From NCBI GenBank assembly GCA_022184915.1, contig JAGTJU010000005.1, positions 186,001-250,000 of the forward strand: 64,000 nt of DNA, given 5' to 3'. The position numbers and the translations under genes were made by a program. The DNA is from Myxococcales bacterium. GTDB lineage: Bacteria; Myxococcota_A; Polyangia; Fen-1088. The notes beneath the pieces are model-generated. The model searched no databases. It was not told the DNA's origin and worked only from the letters and a program-made list of their open reading frames with translations. Shown piece by piece: positions 8,025-16,749 of this stretch. Position 1 is the first letter of the stretch. Each line of letters starts with the position of its first letter.

Positions 8025-8927
8025 ATGGATCATCTGGACCAACTGGAACAACAGAGTGTTTACATCCTGCGCGAGGCCTACAAGCACTTCGAGCGCCTCT
8101 GTATGTTGTGGTCGATCGGCAAGGACTCCACGGTGCTGTTGTGGCTGGCGCGCAAGGCCTTCTTCGGCCACGTGCCCTTCCCGCTCGTGCACATCGACAC
8201 GAGCTTCAAGCTGCCCGAGATGATCGCTTACCGCGACCGCCTGGCGCTCGAGTACAAGCTGCAGATGGTCGTGGGCCAAAACAAGGACGTGCTCGCCTCC
8301 AAGCGAACCTTTCCCGACACCCAGGACCTGCCCGAAGGGCACCCGGACAAGGTCTCCCGGGTGGATTGCTGCGGTCAGCTCAAAAGTGGAGCCCTGCGCG
8401 GCACGCTCCACGGCACCCTGCCCCGCATGCGGATGAACCTGAAGACCGGGCAGTACGACCCAGACCCCGATTCCCAGCCGTACACGGGCGTCATCGTCGG
8501 GGCTCGTGCCGATGAGGAAGGCAGCCGCTCGAAAGAGCGTTACTTCTCGCCCCGCGACAAAAACAACGCCTGGGACGTCGGCGACCAGCCACCCGAGTTC
8601 TGGAATCAATTCAAGACGGACTTCTCGCCGGGCACCCACGTGCGCATCCACCCGCTGCTCGACTGGACCGAGCTCAACATCTGGGAGTACATCCAGCGCG
8701 AGAACATCCCCACCGTGTCGCTCTACTACGACCAGGGCAGCGGCAAGCGCTACCGCAGCCTCGGGTGCGGTCCGTGCCAGGCCCCGATCGACAGCACCTC
8801 GAAGAACGTGGACGACGTCATCGTGGAGCTCAAGAGCGGGAAGCTCAAAAACGTGGCCGAACGATCGGGCCGTCTGCAGGACGGTAAACACGGTTTGGAA
8901 GAGCTCCGCCGCGGCGGGTACATGTAA
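8025..8927 (+). CDS. cysD: Sulfate adenylyltransferase subunit 2
   Basis: Small catalytic subunit of the CysDN-type ATP sulfurylase, which makes adenylyl sulfate (APS) from sulfate and ATP in the cytoplasm. The 300-residue length matches the family. The PP-loop is SIGKDST at residues 30-36, followed by [12 protein letters not shown]; the C-terminal [14 protein letters not shown] stretch is characteristic. It lies 78 bp upstream of cysN, with three short tandem repeats in the gap. The ATG at 8025 is preceded by only a weak ribosome-binding sequence. No cysH, cysC or sulfate importer is nearby, so whether APS feeds assimilation or sulfation cannot be told. Confidence 0.97.
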   Translation: MDHLDQLEQQSVYILREAYKHFERLCMLWSIGKDSTVLLWLARKAFFGHVPFPLVHIDTSFKLPEMIAYRDRLALEYKLQMVVGQNKDVLASKRTFPDTQDLPEGHPDKVSRVDCCGQLKSGALRGTLHGTLPRMRMNLKTGQYDPDPDSQPYTGVIVGARADEEGSRSKERYFSPRDKNNAWDVGDQPPEFWNQFKTDFSPGTHVRIHPLLDWTELNIWEYIQRENIPTVSLYYDQGSGKRYRSLGCGPCQAPIDSTSKNVDDVIVELKSGKLKNVAERSGRLQDGKHGLEELRRGGYM

Positions 8928-8947
8928 CCCGACAGGCATTCCTTAGG

Positions 8948-8990
8948 GCCCCCCATCTCAGCGCCCCCCACCTCAGCGCCCCCCACCTCG
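8948..8990. repeat. Three short GC-rich tandem repeats
   Basis: Three near-identical copies of a 15-bp unit, roughly GCGCCCCCCACCTCA, fill the gap between cysD and cysN; the first copy differs by one base (ATCTCA for ACCTCA). No hairpin or T run accompanies them. This may be replication slippage in a spacer. Confidence 0.75.
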
Positions 8991-9005
8991 CATCCAGGAA
9001 CTCCC

Positions 9006-10811
9006 GTGACCGCTCAGGACGACTCGAAGCGCGAACAGTACCAAATCGTCATCGTTGGCCACGTCGACCACGGCAAAAGCACCATCGTGGGCCGTTTGCT
9101 GGCGGATACGAATGCGTTGCCCGAAGGCAAGCTCGAAGCCGTACGCCGCGAGTGTCTGCGCACCGACAAGCCCTTCGAGTATGCCTTCTTGCTCGACGCG
9201 CTTTCGGACGAGCAAGACCAGGGCATCACGATCGACACGGCCCGCGTGTTCTTCAAGACCAACGCCCGGGACTACATCATCATCGATGCGCCCGGGCACA
9301 TCGAGTTTCTCAAGAACATGATCTCGGGCGCGGCCCGCGCCGAGGCGGCGGTGCTGGTCATCGACGCCAAGGAAGGTGTGCGCGAGAACAGCCGCCGCCA
9401 CGGTTACATTCTTTCGATGCTGGGCATCCGGCAGGTCGTGGTGTGCGTCAACAAGATGGACCTCGTCAACTTCGACGAGGCCGTGTTCCGGCGCATCGAG
9501 CAGGAATACCGGGCGTTTCTCACGGAGATTGGCGCCGTATCCCCCGAGCGCTTCATTCCGATCTCCGGCATGCAGGGCGACAACCTTGCGTCCCGCAGCG
9601 ACAAAACTCCCTGGTACGACGGGCCCACGCTGCTCGAGATGCTCGACACCTTTCAAAAGGCCCCGCCGAAGGTGGATCGCCCCCTGCGCATGCCCGTGCA
9701 GGCCGTCTACAAGTTCACCAACCAGGGTGACGATCGCCGCATCATCGCGGGCCGCATCGAATCGGGCCGGGTGAAGGTGGGCGACAAGGTCGTCTTTACG
9801 CCCTCGAACAAGATCACCTACGTCAAGAGCATCGAGGGCTTCAACACGGAGTCGCGCGACGAGGTCGAGGCGGGTTGGTCCACGGGCTTCACGCTCGCCG
9901 AAGAGCTCTACATCACGCGCGGCCAGGTGATGAGCCACGTGGAGCGGGCGCCGCTCGTCAGCACGCGGCTGCGTGCAAACATCATCTGGCTGGGCCGCAA
10001 GTCCTTCGAGCCGGGCCGGGATTACAAGCTCAAGCTGCACACGGCCGCTGTGCCGGTGCGCATCCACCGCATCAATAAGGTCATCGACGCCTCCGAGGCG
10101 GGCAGCCAGCTCGACAAGCGCCGCGTGGACCGGCACGACGTGGCCGATCTCGTGCTGGAGACGCAAAGCCCTGTCGCGTTCGACACCGTGGGCGACAACG
10201 AGGCCAGCGGCCGCTTCGTCATCGTCGATGGGTATGAGATCGCCGGTGGCGGCATCATCGTTTCGGCTGAGGAAGAAGAGCGCGACGAGCTGCGCTTCGA
10301 GGCGCGCATGCGCGACTTCCATTGGGTCAAGGGCGGCGTGACCGCCAGCCAGCGGGCAGAACGCCATGGTCACCCCGCGGCGCTCGTGATGTTCGTGGGC
10401 GGGGCAAAGACGGGCAAACACGGCTACGCCCGCGCACTCGAGAACGCCCTGTTCGAGAGCGGCCGGAACGCGTACATGCTGGACGGCACCAACGTGCTTT
10501 TGGGCATCGATGCCGATCTGCACTTCGTCGACGCCACCCAGCGCGAACTGGTGCGCCGCTTCGCCGAGGTTGCTCACCTTTTGCTCGACGCGGGCATGCT
10601 GGTGGTCTCCACCACCAACGCCATCGGGCTGGCGGACTACGCCGACGTGCAAGCGCTGCTCGGCGATGCCACGAGCATCGTGGTGGACGTCGATCCCGAA
10701 GGCAAGAGCACGGCCCCCTGTGACCTTCGTATCCGGGGCAACGAGCCCGAGGCGCAGGTGATCGCCCAAATCGTCGACCTCCTTGGCAAGCGGCAAATCA
10801 CGCAGGGCTGA
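9006..10811 (+). CDS. cysN: Sulfate adenylyltransferase subunit 1 with degenerate APS-kinase-like tail
   Basis: GTPase subunit of ATP sulfurylase, related to EF-Tu; GTP hydrolysis drives APS synthesis by CysD. GTPase motifs are intact: GHVDHGKS at 18-25, DAPGH, and NKMD. The CysN part fills about residues 1-440. Residues 456-601 resemble an APS kinase (as in CysNC/NodQ fusions) but key sites are lost: the P-loop reads GGAKTGKH (465-472) with His in place of the required Ser/Thr, the DGDNxR motif is DGTNVL, and the RENIRR-like stretch is TQRELVRR. The tail is probably not a kinase; it may be structural or regulatory. A GTG start at 9006 gives the normal N-terminus. It follows cysD and overlaps the next gene by 29 bp. 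Confidence 0.94.
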   Translation: MTAQDDSKREQYQIVIVGHVDHGKSTIVGRLLADTNALPEGKLEAVRRECLRTDKPFEYAFLLDALSDEQDQGITIDTARVFFKTNARDYIIIDAPGHIEFLKNMISGAARAEAAVLVIDAKEGVRENSRRHGYILSMLGIRQVVVCVNKMDLVNFDEAVFRRIEQEYRAFLTEIGAVSPERFIPISGMQGDNLASRSDKTPWYDGPTLLEMLDTFQKAPPKVDRPLRMPVQAVYKFTNQGDDRRIIAGRIESGRVKVGDKVVFTPSNKITYVKSIEGFNTESRDEVEAGWSTGFTLAEELYITRGQVMSHVERAPLVSTRLRANIIWLGRKSFEPGRDYKLKLHTAAVPVRIHRINKVIDASEAGSQLDKRRVDRHDVADLVLETQSPVAFDTVGDNEASGRFVIVDGYEIAGGGIIVSAEEEERDELRFEARMRDFHWVKGGVTASQRAERHGHPAALVMFVGGAKTGKHGYARALENALFESGRNAYMLDGTNVLLGIDADLHFVDATQRELVRRFAEVAHLLLDAGMLVVSTTNAIGLADYADVQALLGDATSIVVDVDPEGKSTAPCDLRIRGNEPEAQVIAQIVDLLGKRQITQG

Positions 10812-11844
10812 GCCCGCGACGCGCGCGCGCAGCTTCGGCTTTCAGGCCGGCGTGCGCATCGAAGGCACGCCGCTCGTCTGCGACGCCCCTCGCACGGCGG
10901 GCGCGTTGGTGTTCCTGTCGCACGCGGGTGCGGCCGGAGCGCTCGGGCAAGCGCGCAGCCCCCTGTCAGCCGCGCAGGTCTTGCTCACGCAAACGAGCGC
11001 CAACCTGCTCGCCGCGGGCGGACACGCTCTGGGGCCCCGCGCGCTCGTGGCGGCCTACGGCCGGCCCTTTGCCTTGGGTACACTTCGCGTCGAGCTCTTC
11101 CCCTCGGGACACGGTCCGGGTGCCGCCTCGCTTCTTTGTGAGAGCCCCGCGGGACGGGTGGTTTTCACGGGGCCGCTCAACCTGAAGAGCCCACCAGCCC
11201 AGACGGCCGCGGCCGAAATCCGTCCGGCCGACGCGCTCTGCATCGATGCCCGCTTTGGCGCCCCGGCGTTTCGATTCCCCGAACCCGCCGAAGCTCTCGC
11301 TCAGATCCTGGCCTTCGTGCGCGACGTGCATGCACAGGGCGGACAGCCCGTGCTGCTGACAGCCGTGGACCCCATGGCGCTCACGCTGGCACGAGCCCTG
11401 GACGAACAAGGCCTGGGCGTGCGCGCTCACAACAGCCTCGTGCGGCTCGCCGAGATCGCCGGGCTAGCGGGGCTGCCCCCTGTGAAGCTGCAACGGTTTG
11501 GAAAGGGGCTGGGTCCCCACGAAGCGCTGCTCTGGCCCCTGTCAGCGCGCAGCGCGCGGGCGCTCGCGGGCTTGCCTGCCCCCCAGATGGCCCTGGTCTC
11601 CGGTTACGCCTGCAATCCTGCCGCCCTTCAGCACGCGAACGTGTCTGCGGGCTTTCCGCTGGCGGCGGAGGCGGACAGTGCGGACCTGTTGGCCTACGTC
11701 AAGGCGACGGGCGCCCGGCAGGTGGCCACCATCAATGACCCGGGCGGGGATTTCGCCACGTCGTTACGAAGCGCAGGGTTCGACGCGTATACCCTGGGCC
11801 CTCCCGCCCAGATGATGCTCTTTACGTCCCCGTCCGCCGATTGA
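10783..11844 (+). CDS. MBL-fold exonuclease-like protein lacking the metal motif
   Basis: Protein of 353 residues that by eye resembles the beta-CASP / ligase-associated exonuclease branch of the metallo-beta-lactamase fold: [16 protein letters not shown], then [12 protein letters not shown], then [17 protein letters not shown], in the order and spacing seen in YSH1-type nucleases. However, the metal-binding HxHxDH is replaced by [10 protein letters not shown] (His47), so it is unlikely to be an active nuclease of that type. The predicted TTG start overlaps the end of cysN by 29 bp; a later GTG near 10852 is an alternative. Function is unknown. Assignment to the fold is moderate and rests on motif order alone. 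Confidence 0.6.
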   Translation: MASGKSRRAEPATRARSFGFQAGVRIEGTPLVCDAPRTAGALVFLSHAGAAGALGQARSPLSAAQVLLTQTSANLLAAGGHALGPRALVAAYGRPFALGTLRVELFPSGHGPGAASLLCESPAGRVVFTGPLNLKSPPAQTAAAEIRPADALCIDARFGAPAFRFPEPAEALAQILAFVRDVHAQGGQPVLLTAVDPMALTLARALDEQGLGVRAHNSLVRLAEIAGLAGLPPVKLQRFGKGLGPHEALLWPLSARSARALAGLPAPQMALVSGYACNPAALQHANVSAGFPLAAEADSADLLAYVKATGARQVATINDPGGDFATSLRSAGFDAYTLGPPAQMMLFTSPSAD

Positions 11845-11913
11845 AGGCCTCTCTTCCTGACGCAGCGCAACCCGAGTGGAAGCCCGGCCCGATCCGGGCT
11901 AGAAATAGGAACC

Positions 11914-12837
11914 GTGCCGTTCAACCTCTCCATGACCGAAATCACCGTGGTGCTCGTTTTGGCCCTGGTGTTTCTGGGTCCCAAGAAGCTTCCCGAGCTG
12001 GCGTCAGGCCTCGGAAAGATGATTCGGGAAATCAAGAAGATGACGGCGGGGGTGAAGGAAGAGATCCAGCTCGACGAGAACATTCGCAAGCCTTTCGAGG
12101 AGCTTCGCGAAGCCATGGCGCTTCCTGCAGAAGAGCTCAAGCGCCGCGATGAATGGAAAGCCGAGTGGGAGCGCCGCCAAAAGGAAGAGGAAGAGCGCAG
12201 CGTCGAGGCCCAGGCGAGCGGGTCGAGCGGCGAGGTCAGCGGAGACGATCACGCCGATCTCGAAAGCGAGGGGTTGGCCTCTGACCAGAGCTCTGACGAC
12301 GGCCCCGTTGCCGCCGAAGAGCACCACGAAACCGGTGCCTCAACCGCGTCTGTTGCGCCGGCGCCACGGGCGCTCGCCGAGGGGATCTCGTCGTCCTCGC
12401 ACCGCACGGCCGACCCCGCGTTGGCAAAGACCACGCTGCCGTCCGCGTCTGCCACAGGCACTGACCGCACCCTTGCCGCGCTGGGGCCCGACGCCTCGGA
12501 CAAAACTCTCGTCGCCCCCCTGCCGGTGGCGGCCCCGCCCCCGGAGGCGCCGGTCGCCCCCGTCCGTCCGCCGGCCCCGCTGCCGCCCTCCAACCTGGGG
12601 CTGCCGGCAGCACCGCGTCTGCCCACCGCGCCTCCCCGCGGTGCCGTGGCCGTGGGCGGAAGGACGATGATAGGTGTGCCTCCTGCGGCCGCCGTCAGCA
12701 CGCCACCGTCCCGGCCCACCCCACCGCCTCCGCCCCCGGCGTCCATGGCGGTGCGCTTGCCGGCCCCCAAGGTTCCCGGGCGCACCGTGCCCGCCCCTGA
12801 AACGCCCGTGCGCGCGCCGGACGAAGACGAGGTTTGA
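11914..12837 (+). CDS. tatB: Twin-arginine translocase subunit TatB (TatA/B family) with long tail
   Basis: Single-span inner-membrane component of the Tat pathway, which exports folded proteins. The N-terminal helix TEITVVLVLALVFLGP (about residues 8-23) and amphipathic helix KKLPELASGLGKMIREIKK are typical of TatA/TatB. A charged helical region follows to about residue 95, and then some 200 residues rich in Pro, Ala and acidic residues, far beyond the usual 80-170 total. The GTG at 11914 has an AGGA ribosome-binding sequence just upstream; ATG 11932 is the alternative. It lies directly before tatC. With one A/B-type gene here, it may serve as TatB, or as both if no separate tatA exists elsewhere. 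Confidence 0.9.
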   Translation: MPFNLSMTEITVVLVLALVFLGPKKLPELASGLGKMIREIKKMTAGVKEEIQLDENIRKPFEELREAMALPAEELKRRDEWKAEWERRQKEEEERSVEAQASGSSGEVSGDDHADLESEGLASDQSSDDGPVAAEEHHETGASTASVAPAPRALAEGISSSSHRTADPALAKTTLPSASATGTDRTLAALGPDASDKTLVAPLPVAAPPPEAPVAPVRPPAPLPPSNLGLPAAPRLPTAPPRGAVAVGGRTMIGVPPAAAVSTPPSRPTPPPPPPASMAVRLPAPKVPGRTVPAPETPVRAPDEDEV

Positions 12838-12904
12838 GGCCTCTCGTTCGAATCAGCCCTGCCCCCGAGCGTGACGTTCCTGCCCTGACCGTACGGAGTG
12901 CCCA

Positions 12905-13774
12905 TTGACCCAAGTGACCAGCGAGCCCGAGGCGGCGGAAGATCCTGCCGAGACGGAAACCGACGACAAGCGCATGTCGCTCTTCGAGCACCTGTCCGAG
13001 CTGCGCATGCGTATGCGCAACGCCGCCATCGCGTTCGTGGGCGCGCTCGTGTTGGGCTTCGTGTTCAACCAACGGCTCTACGAGGTGCTCACCCGACCCG
13101 TGCGCGCCGCCATGCGAAGGGCAGACGCCGACGTCAGGTTCGTCATCACGGCGCCGGGCGAGGCCTTCTGGGTCTACTTCAAGCTCTCCATCTTCGTGGG
13201 GCTCATCATCGCTGCGCCGCTCATCTTCTGGGAACTGTGGAAGTTCGTGGCGCCTGGCCTCTACAAAAAGGAGCAGCGGCTGGCGCTCCTGGTGGTGGGC
13301 TCGACCGCGTTTTGCTTCGTGGGGGGGGCCGTCTTCGGCTACTACGTGCTCGTCGAGCCGGCGATCTACTTCCTGGTCTCCATCACCAACTCCGTGCCCG
13401 TGGGACCCGGAACGGACCCGATCACCATCGAGACCATGTTCCGCATGGAGGACGTGGCGGGCTTCACCACGATGATGCTGCTTGGCTGCGGCATCGCGTT
13501 CGAGCTCCCCGTGGTGGTCAGCATCCTGGGAGCGCTCGACATCGTCACGGCGAAGGCGCTGTGGAAGTTCAACAAGTACTCCCTGGTGCTTTCGGCCCTC
13601 CTGGGCGGCATTTTGACGCCGGGAGGGGACGTGGTTTCACAGATGTTGCTGGCCGGGCCCGTGTTCGCGCTCTACAACCTCTCGATCCTGGTGGTCATGG
13701 TCATCGAGCGCGGTCGCCGGAAAAAGGAAGCCGCGCTCGACGCCGAATATGGTCCGGAACCTTTTGAGCGCTGA
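12905..13774 (+). CDS. tatC: Sec-independent protein translocase TatC
   Basis: Six-span inner-membrane receptor of the Tat system, which binds twin-arginine signal peptides. The length of 289 residues suits the family. Diagnostic features are MSLFEHLSELRMRM at about residues 24-37, the first periplasmic loop with ITAPGEAFWVYFKLS, PLIFWELWKFVAPGLYKKE, and the C-terminal GGILTPGGDVVSQMLLAGP. The acidic N-terminal 20 residues are an unusual extension. The predicted start is TTG at 12905 with GGAG 8 bp upstream. It follows tatB by 67 bp. A predicted Tat substrate, the solute-binding protein at 58234, is encoded in the same window. Confidence 0.96.
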   Translation: MTQVTSEPEAAEDPAETETDDKRMSLFEHLSELRMRMRNAAIAFVGALVLGFVFNQRLYEVLTRPVRAAMRRADADVRFVITAPGEAFWVYFKLSIFVGLIIAAPLIFWELWKFVAPGLYKKEQRLALLVVGSTAFCFVGGAVFGYYVLVEPAIYFLVSITNSVPVGPGTDPITIETMFRMEDVAGFTTMMLLGCGIAFELPVVVSILGALDIVTAKALWKFNKYSLVLSALLGGILTPGGDVVSQMLLAGPVFALYNLSILVVMVIERGRRKKEAALDAEYGPEPFER

Positions 13775-13809
13775 TTTCGGGCCACCTGGCCCGTCCAAGC
13801 ATTGACTGA

Positions 13810-13850
13810 CCCCGAGGGCTCACGTCTTCGGGGTTCTTCGTTTCTTTTCT
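13810..13850 (+). terminator. Candidate rho-independent terminator after tatC
   Basis: A stem pairing CCCCGAG with CTTCGGGG is followed by a pyrimidine tract rich in T (TTCTTCGTTTCTTTTC). It lies between tatC and the ABC transporter operon and would separate the two transcription units. The stem is short and slightly imperfect. Confidence 0.5.
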
Positions 13851-13864
13851 GCGAGCGACCTTCC

Positions 13865-14620
13865 ATGAATCACATCGTCTCCATCCGCAACGCCACGAAG
13901 AACTACACCCTCGGCAAGATTCAAGTGCCCGCGCTGCGCGGCGTGAACCTCGACGTGGAACCCGGTGAGTTTCTGTCGATCGCAGGCCCCTCGGGCAGTG
14001 GCAAAACGACGCTGCTCAACCTCATCGGATGCGTCGATACGGCAAGCTCCGGGGTGGTGGAGGTGGCAGGACAGGACACCGCAAAGCTCGCGGAGCGGGC
14101 GCTCACGCGCCTGCGCCTCGAGACCATCGGGTTCATTTTCCAGAGCTTCAACCTCGTCTCGGTGCTCTCCGTATTCCAGAACGTCGAGTTGCCTCTCTTG
14201 CTCCAGGGCAAGCTGGGAGCGGCCGAGCGCAGGCAGCGCGTGGCGGCTCTGCTCGACCGGGTGGGGCTGAGAGAATACCTGAAACACCGTCCCACGGAGC
14301 TGTCGGGGGGGCAGCGTCAGCGGGTGGCGATCGCGCGCGCGCTCGTCACGCGGCCCCAGCTCGTGCTGGCCGATGAGCCCACGGCCAACCTCGATTCCGT
14401 CACGGGTGAGAACATCCTCGACCTCATGAAGGAGCTGAACCGGACGGAGAAGACCACCTTCATTTTCTCGACCCACGACGCCCGCGTGATGTCCCATGCG
14501 AGCTCGGTGGTGCGGCTGGCCGACGGAAAAGTGCTCGACCGTGTCTCGGCGGCGGAGGCCGTTCGGGTGGGCTTCGCCGACGTCGCAAACCGCATCGGAG
14601 CCGGTGATGCGCGGCCTTGA
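13865..14620 (+). CDS. ABC transporter ATPase, LolD/MacB type
   Basis: Cytoplasmic ATP-binding subunit of a type VII (LolCDE/MacB-like) ABC system, 251 residues. Walker A is GPSGSGKTTLLN, the signature is LSGGQRQRVAIARA, and Walker B is LVLADEPTANLD; the short, compact form and the FQSFNLVSVLSVFQNVELPL segment are typical of LolD. The ATG at 13865 is chosen because sequence upstream of it overlaps the predicted terminator and adds no conserved residues. It overlaps the first permease gene by 14 bp and begins a five-gene operon. These ATPases power mechanical conformational work by periplasmic domains rather than classic import, here probably release of a lipoprotein or lipid. Confidence 0.93.
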   Translation: MNHIVSIRNATKNYTLGKIQVPALRGVNLDVEPGEFLSIAGPSGSGKTTLLNLIGCVDTASSGVVEVAGQDTAKLAERALTRLRLETIGFIFQSFNLVSVLSVFQNVELPLLLQGKLGAAERRQRVAALLDRVGLREYLKHRPTELSGGQRQRVAIARALVTRPQLVLADEPTANLDSVTGENILDLMKELNRTEKTTFIFSTHDARVMSHASSVVRLADGKVLDRVSAAEAVRVGFADVANRIGAGDARP

Positions 14621-16745
14621 TACGCTCTCGATGTTGAGCCGGATGGCGCTGCGCAACCTGCGCGCCAGCCGCTGGAAGACGCTCATCGTGGGTGGGATCA
14701 TCATGGGGGGCGCGTTCTTGGTGGTGGTGGGCACGAGCCTGCTGGACAGCCTCGATCGCTCGATGAGTCAAAGCATCATCGGCTCCGTGGCAGGTCACGT
14801 GCAGGTGTATTCGGCCAAGTCCAAGGACGAGCTCACCGTGATGGGCAGCATGGACATGGAGGCCGCTGACCTCGATGCCCTCGACGACTTCGCGAAGGTC
14901 CGAAAAACCCTGATGTCAGTACCCAACGTCAAGGCCGTCGTTCCCATGGGCATCAGCGGCGCCATCGTCACGTCGGGGAACACGATCGACATCGAACTGG
15001 CCAAGCTGAGGGAGCTGGTCCGCCAGCGTCAGGACGGAGATCTGAGCGCAAAAACGACCCAGGCCTACGAAGCCCAAAAGGGACACGTGAGGCAAATCGT
15101 GCAGGTGCTCGAGCGGGACATCGCCAACATCAAGCAGCTGCAGGACGATTCTGCGCTGCCTCCGGAAGATGAAGCGGCGGTGCACAAGGCCGCCTCGGCG
15201 CCGTTTTGGGCTGCCTTCGACGAGACCCCCCTCGAGAGCCTCGAATTCATGGAAAACCGGCTCGCCACCCTGGCGGCTGACGCCGACATGCTCTTCCTGC
15301 GCTACATGGGCACGGACCCCCGCGTGTTTTCGGAGGCCTTCGACCGCATGCGGATCGTGGACGGGCAGACCATTCCCCCGGGTAAACGGGGCTTTCTCTT
15401 CTCGAAGTACACCTACGAAGAGCAGGTGAAGCTCAAGACCGCGCTGCGTCTCGACAAGATCAAAAAGGCCATCGAAAACCGGGGTGCGACGATCGCCACC
15501 GATCCCGAGCTGGCGCGCTTCGTGCGCGAGAACAGCTCGCAGGTCAAAGAGCTGCTGCTGCAGCTCGACCAGCTCGAGACGGACGTGTTTCGTCGGAAGT
15601 TGCAGGGCCTTTTGGAGAGCCCGGAAACCGATGTGGGCAAGCTGCTCGCCACTTTCTTCGATACGAACGACGAGACCTTCCCCAAGCGGTACGCCTTCTT
15701 CTACGAGGAGCTCGCCCCCTCGCTCGATCTTTACAGGGTTCGCATCGGTGACACCCTCACGATCAAGGCCTTCACACGCAGCGGTTACGTACAGTCCGTG
15801 AACCTGCGGGTGTATGGCACCTTCGAGTTTCAGGGCCTCGAAGGCTCTCCCCAGGCGGGCGAGCTGAACTTGATGGACATGGTGTCGTTCCGTGAGCTCT
15901 ACGGCTTTTTGACGGCCGACCGCCAAAAGGAGCTGGACGAGCTCAAGGCGAGCGTAGGGGCCCGTGACGTCTCTCGCGAGGACGCCGAAGACGTGCTCTT
16001 TGGGGCCCCTGCCGAAGAGGCCTCGGGGGGTACCGTGGAAGCCAGCGCCACGGGGGCCGTGGAAGCGCAAGCGGCGCTGGCCGGTCTGGCGGGCCGCCTC
16101 CAGCGCGAGAACATGGCTGATCGCGTGTACGACCCGAAGAACCTCGAAGGGGGCGTGGTGTTGAACGCTGCCGTGATCCTCGAAAACGCCAAGGAGAAAG
16201 ACATCGAGCGCGCGATCGCGGACATCGAACGGGTGAGCCAGGCCCAGGGCGTGCCGCTCAAGGCCATTTCGTGGCAGAAGGCCTCCGGCATCATCGGCCA
16301 GTTCGTCACGCTCATGCGCCTCGTGCTCTACGTCGCCGTGCTCATCATCTTCGTCATCGCGCTCGTCATCATCAACAACGCGATGGTGATGGCCACCTTG
16401 GAACGCGTGCAGGAGATCGGCACGTTGCGCGCCGTGGGTGCGCAAAAGCGTTTCATTTTGGGCATGTTGCTGGTGGAGGGGCTCATCACGGGTGCCGTTT
16501 TTGGCACGTTGGGCGTGCTCCTGGGCGCGGGGCTCGTGGCCGCCGTCGGGTGGAAGGGCATTCCGGCCTTCAACGACATTGCCACCTTCTTCTTTTCGGG
16601 CCCGCGATTTTTTCCAGCCCTCGCCACGTCGAACCTGGTGGGCGCATTGGCCATCGTGTTTCTGGTCAGCCTGCTATCGAGCCTTTATCCAGCCTATCTG
16701 GCCATGCGCGTGACCCCACGCCAGGCCATGCAGGCGGAGGAATAG
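14607..16745 (+). CDS. FtsX-type ABC permease with enlarged periplasmic domain
   Basis: Inner-membrane permease of the LolC/LolE/MacB class, 712 residues. One membrane helix lies at about 27-45; the remaining three are in the C-terminal FtsX domain (about 567-712) with the usual ERVQEIGTLRAVGAQKR cytoplasmic motif between helices. The periplasmic region between them is about 515 residues, roughly 270 more than in its partner permease; residues about 130-400 are Lys/Glu/Leu-rich and look helical, possibly coiled coil. The ATG at 14607 overlaps the ATPase gene by 14 bp. The second permease starts 4 bp downstream, so the transporter is probably a heterodimer. Cargo is not known; lipoprotein release or an envelope lipid are both possible. 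Confidence 0.88.
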   Translation: MRGLDTLSMLSRMALRNLRASRWKTLIVGGIIMGGAFLVVVGTSLLDSLDRSMSQSIIGSVAGHVQVYSAKSKDELTVMGSMDMEAADLDALDDFAKVRKTLMSVPNVKAVVPMGISGAIVTSGNTIDIELAKLRELVRQRQDGDLSAKTTQAYEAQKGHVRQIVQVLERDIANIKQLQDDSALPPEDEAAVHKAASAPFWAAFDETPLESLEFMENRLATLAADADMLFLRYMGTDPRVFSEAFDRMRIVDGQTIPPGKRGFLFSKYTYEEQVKLKTALRLDKIKKAIENRGATIATDPELARFVRENSSQVKELLLQLDQLETDVFRRKLQGLLESPETDVGKLLATFFDTNDETFPKRYAFFYEELAPSLDLYRVRIGDTLTIKAFTRSGYVQSVNLRVYGTFEFQGLEGSPQAGELNLMDMVSFRELYGFLTADRQKELDELKASVGARDVSREDAEDVLFGAPAEEASGGTVEASATGAVEAQAALAGLAGRLQRENMADRVYDPKNLEGGVVLNAAVILENAKEKDIERAIADIERVSQAQGVPLKAISWQKASGIIGQFVTLMRLVLYVAVLIIFVIALVIINNAMVMATLERVQEIGTLRAVGAQKRFILGMLLVEGLITGAVFGTLGVLLGAGLVAAVGWKGIPAFNDIATFFFSGPRFFPALATSNLVGALAIVFLVSLLSSLYPAYLAMRVTPRQAMQAEE

Positions 16746-16749
16746 ACCC

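Noticed and set aside
8973-10796. Long open frame on the minus strand opposite cysN
   Set aside because: Shadow of the GC-rich cysN gene, which has intact GTPase motifs.
14916-16445. Long minus-strand open frame opposite the larger permease
   Set aside because: No family features; the plus-strand gene has clear FtsX motifs and operon spacing.
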